The position numbers and the translations under genes were made by a program. A stretch of 7,937 bases of DNA from MGR-bin208 sp043779285. Its GTDB lineage: Bacteria > Bacteroidota > Bacteroidia > Chitinophagales > Chitinophagaceae. The stretch spans positions 1 through 7,937 of the forward strand of contig JAYWEL010000210.1 of assembly GCA_043779285.1 (NCBI GenBank). The letters are read 5' to 3'. Of this stretch, positions 6,367-7,937 are shown one piece after another (the stretch's first letter is position 1; each line of letters starts with the position of its first letter). The notes under the pieces were generated by a model, which saw only the letters and a list, made by a program, of their open reading frames with translations, was not told the DNA's origin and searched no databases.

Positions 6367-7839
6367 TTTTGTCAAATATTTCAAAATCTTTGGTTCAAGA
6401 TTGGTTCTTATTCTGATTTCTTTGTTGGTAATTTTATTGAGCATTCGAGCATCAGTTACCTGCTTGCAGTCTGTTATAAACCTTTTTATAGATACTCCAG
6501 TTTTCAATTCAACTTGTTTAGATATTACAAGTGCCATAAAGCAGATAAGCAGATGAAGTTGTATGGGTTCTTCTTTAAAATGAAAAATAGGTCTTGTTTG
6601 TAAATCACTTTTTGATATCCTAAATGCTTGTTCAATTTTATAAAGTTCGTGATACCGCTCAATAATAATCTGGTTGCTTACAAAGTCTTCTTCTAAGTCA
6701 GTGTAATACCCTTTGATGCCTAATAGCTTTTGGGATTTGTCTATCAATGCCTGGTTTAATTCTATTTTTTGATCTGTAGTTTTGGTAAACTTTATTTTCT
6801 TGTTTTTTGACGGCTTCTCAATTATCAATTTTGCTTTGTCAATCTGCTTTTCCATCTCGTATTTATCCTTTCGATAACGGACAGCAGAGTAGCTGCAAAT
6901 TAAATAGCCATTAGCTGTTTTAATCCTAATACTTTTCCCATCTTCACGGCAAATATCTTTGTCTATCTTATGGATTAGGTCATTGGGTAAATTTCCTAAT
7001 CTTGCCCCTACAATATAGTGTACTTTGTTTTTCAGGAGTTCTTCTATATTGGCTGTACTTATCATAGCAGCATCTGCAATAACTGTAAAACCGTTTACTT
7101 TGTGTTTATCTATGAATGAATTTATCAGTGGAATTATTGTGTGTCCCTCAAATGTGTTCCCAGAGAAAATTTCATAAGCAATAGGAAAACCCTCTTTTGT
7201 GACCATAAGGGCTACTAAAATTTGAGGCTGTTGAGATTTATTATCCTTAGAAAAGCCCTGTTTTCGTAACTCATCATCTTCAAAAGTCTCAAAATACAAA
7301 GTCGTTACATCATAAAACAGTAAGTCATAGTTAAAGCCATAGTTTTGCCTTGCAAAATCAACAACTTTCGACTCAACAGCTTCTTTTAGCTTGATCCATT
7401 GAGGAGCTACTTTGTAAAAGTTTTGTCTGCGATGTTTTATGCCAAAATATGTTTCTATTAACTCTATTGAGCGAAGTTTAGACGCTGGTTCTACTAGTCG
7501 AATAATGACTAAATCATGCAATAATCGATGTCCTAAATCAGTAAATCCAATTTGATGTTGGAGAACAGAAATTAGGTTGTATAGAAATGTGGAATAAGCA
7601 CCTAAAAACGAGCAATGATTTAGATGAAGAACCGAATTAGGATTTTCATCAGGAAAAATTGACAACTGATTTGAATAATCCCTAATCCATTCATTTGCAA
7701 TTTTAAGTAATTCTTCTAATTCTTTCTCTGAATGACAAGATCCAAAATGCTTTACGATAATTCTTTTGTTGTTTTGATAATGTACTGCCTGGACTGCTTT
7801 AGCAGATGACCCAGTTTTTACAACCCTTAATTTGAGCAT
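6349..7839 (-). CDS. IS1634-family DDE transposase
   Basis: This 496-residue protein cuts and joins the ends of the surrounding insertion sequence. It starts LKLRVVKTGSSAKAVQAVHYQNNKRIIVKHFGSC, the N-terminus typical of IS1634-like transposases. The catalytic acidic residues of the RNase H-like fold are visible: Asp177 in FYDVTTLYFE, Asp256 in VIADAAM, and Glu403 in YHELYKIEQAFRISKSDL, which has the Y-x-E arrangement of the IS4 superfamily. The segment SGNTFEGHT (226-234) follows the first aspartate as expected. No frameshift or internal stop is present, so the gene looks functional. The ATG at 7839 was chosen; a GTG two codons upstream at 7845 would add only two residues. The gene nearly fills the element and is bracketed by an 18-bp direct repeat at its stop codon and just before its start. 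Confidence 0.93.
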   Translation of the reverse strand: MLKLRVVKTGSSAKAVQAVHYQNNKRIIVKHFGSCHSEKELEELLKIANEWIRDYSNQLSIFPDENPNSVLHLNHCSFLGAYSTFLYNLISVLQHQIGFTDLGHRLLHDLVIIRLVEPASKLRSIELIETYFGIKHRRQNFYKVAPQWIKLKEAVESKVVDFARQNYGFNYDLLFYDVTTLYFETFEDDELRKQGFSKDNKSQQPQILVALMVTKEGFPIAYEIFSGNTFEGHTIIPLINSFIDKHKVNGFTVIADAAMISTANIEELLKNKVHYIVGARLGNLPNDLIHKIDKDICREDGKSIRIKTANGYLICSYSAVRYRKDKYEMEKQIDKAKLIIEKPSKNKKIKFTKTTDQKIELNQALIDKSQKLLGIKGYYTDLEEDFVSNQIIIERYHELYKIEQAFRISKSDLQTRPIFHFKEEPIQLHLLICFMALVISKQVELKTGVSIKRFITDCKQVTDARMLNKITNKEIRIRTNLEPKILKYLTKLNVPH

Positions 7840-7848
7840 AACCACGTC

Positions 7849-7866
7849 TTAGTGCGGTAAAATTAA
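7849..7866 (+). repeat. Subterminal direct repeat, right copy
   Basis: TTAGTGCGGTAAAATTAA lies just upstream of the transposase start codon, in its leader or promoter region. It is the partner of the left copy at 6349-6366. The placement would suit a binding site for transposase or for autoregulation, which is inference. Confidence 0.8.
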
Positions 7867-7925
7867 GAAAAAACCAACCTATATCTTTGACTCAGAAGTA
7901 GTTAAAATTTTAAATCCAAAAAGGT

Positions 7926-7937
7926 GGACAAGTCAGG
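7926..7937 (-). repeat. Right terminal inverted repeat of the IS
   Basis: GGACAAGTCAGG is the exact reverse complement of the left end and finishes at the last base of the window. Whether the repeat extends further cannot be seen. Confidence 0.82.

Larger units (their letters stand above)
6334..7937 (-). mobile_element. IS1634-type insertion sequence, about 1.6 kb
   Basis: The element is bounded by CCTGACTTGTCC at 6334-6345 and its exact reverse complement GGACAAGTCAGG at 7926-7937. After these 12 bp the symmetry resumes as TTTTT, with three extra bases (ACC) in the right repeat. It contains a single full-length transposase gene reading right to left, and the length is normal for the IS1634 family of the IS4 superfamily. 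It lies 115 bases downstream of uvrB, leaving that gene intact. The right end coincides with the last base of the window, so target duplications cannot be examined. IS1634 relatives are known for long, variable target duplications. Confidence 0.88.

Noticed and set aside
7839..7845. GTG at 7845 as the transposase start
   Set aside because: It adds only Met-Val before an ATG that matches the usual IS1634-type start; it cannot be excluded but has less support.
1..7937. CRISPR array, defence or toxin-antitoxin system, tRNA or rRNA
   Set aside because: No regularly spaced repeats, nuclease or toxin-like pairs, or recognisable RNA gene structures were seen. The gene content is housekeeping, envelope and IS.

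Overview
The window looks like chromosomal DNA of a Bacteroidota member, most likely near the Chitinophagaceae. That placement is inferred from AT-rich genes with no Shine-Dalgarno sequences, one exact Bacteroidota-type promoter (TTTG-N19-TACATTTG), and envelope and glycosyltransferase proteins of the type common in that phylum. No homology search was possible.

Layout from left to right. Positions 1-39 may hold the last codons of an upstream gene. A membrane-anchored coiled-coil protein of unknown function (101-907, +) converges with only 2 bases between stop codons on a MurG-like GT-B glycosyltransferase (910-2034, -). Leaving divergently from the glycosyltransferase are a 43-residue lipoprotein (2095-2226, +) and an 80-residue hypothetical protein (2243-2485, +). 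These converge on a class I/II PLP-dependent aminotransferase (2624-3880, -), with a nested palindromic repeat in the gap (2489-2598). The 307-base divergent region 3881-4187 holds the aminotransferase promoter and a second, unrelated palindromic element of 118 bp with perfect 19-bp terminal inverted repeats. It is followed by uvrB (4188-6218, +), the damage-recognition helicase subunit of nucleotide excision repair. An IS1634-type insertion sequence with a full-length DDE transposase (6334-7937, transposase on -) closes the window; its right inverted repeat ends exactly at the last base.

The genes do not form one pathway. Housekeeping functions (excision repair, amino-acid metabolism) sit beside envelope genes (lipoprotein, anchored coiled-coil protein, glycosyltransferase), and mobile or repetitive DNA occupies the gaps. 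No defence system, CRISPR array, tRNA or rRNA is visible. The most interesting signals are non-coding: the 118-bp element that may supply part of the uvrB promoter or leader, the nested palindrome at 2489-2598, and an 18-bp direct repeat that brackets the transposase gene inside the IS.
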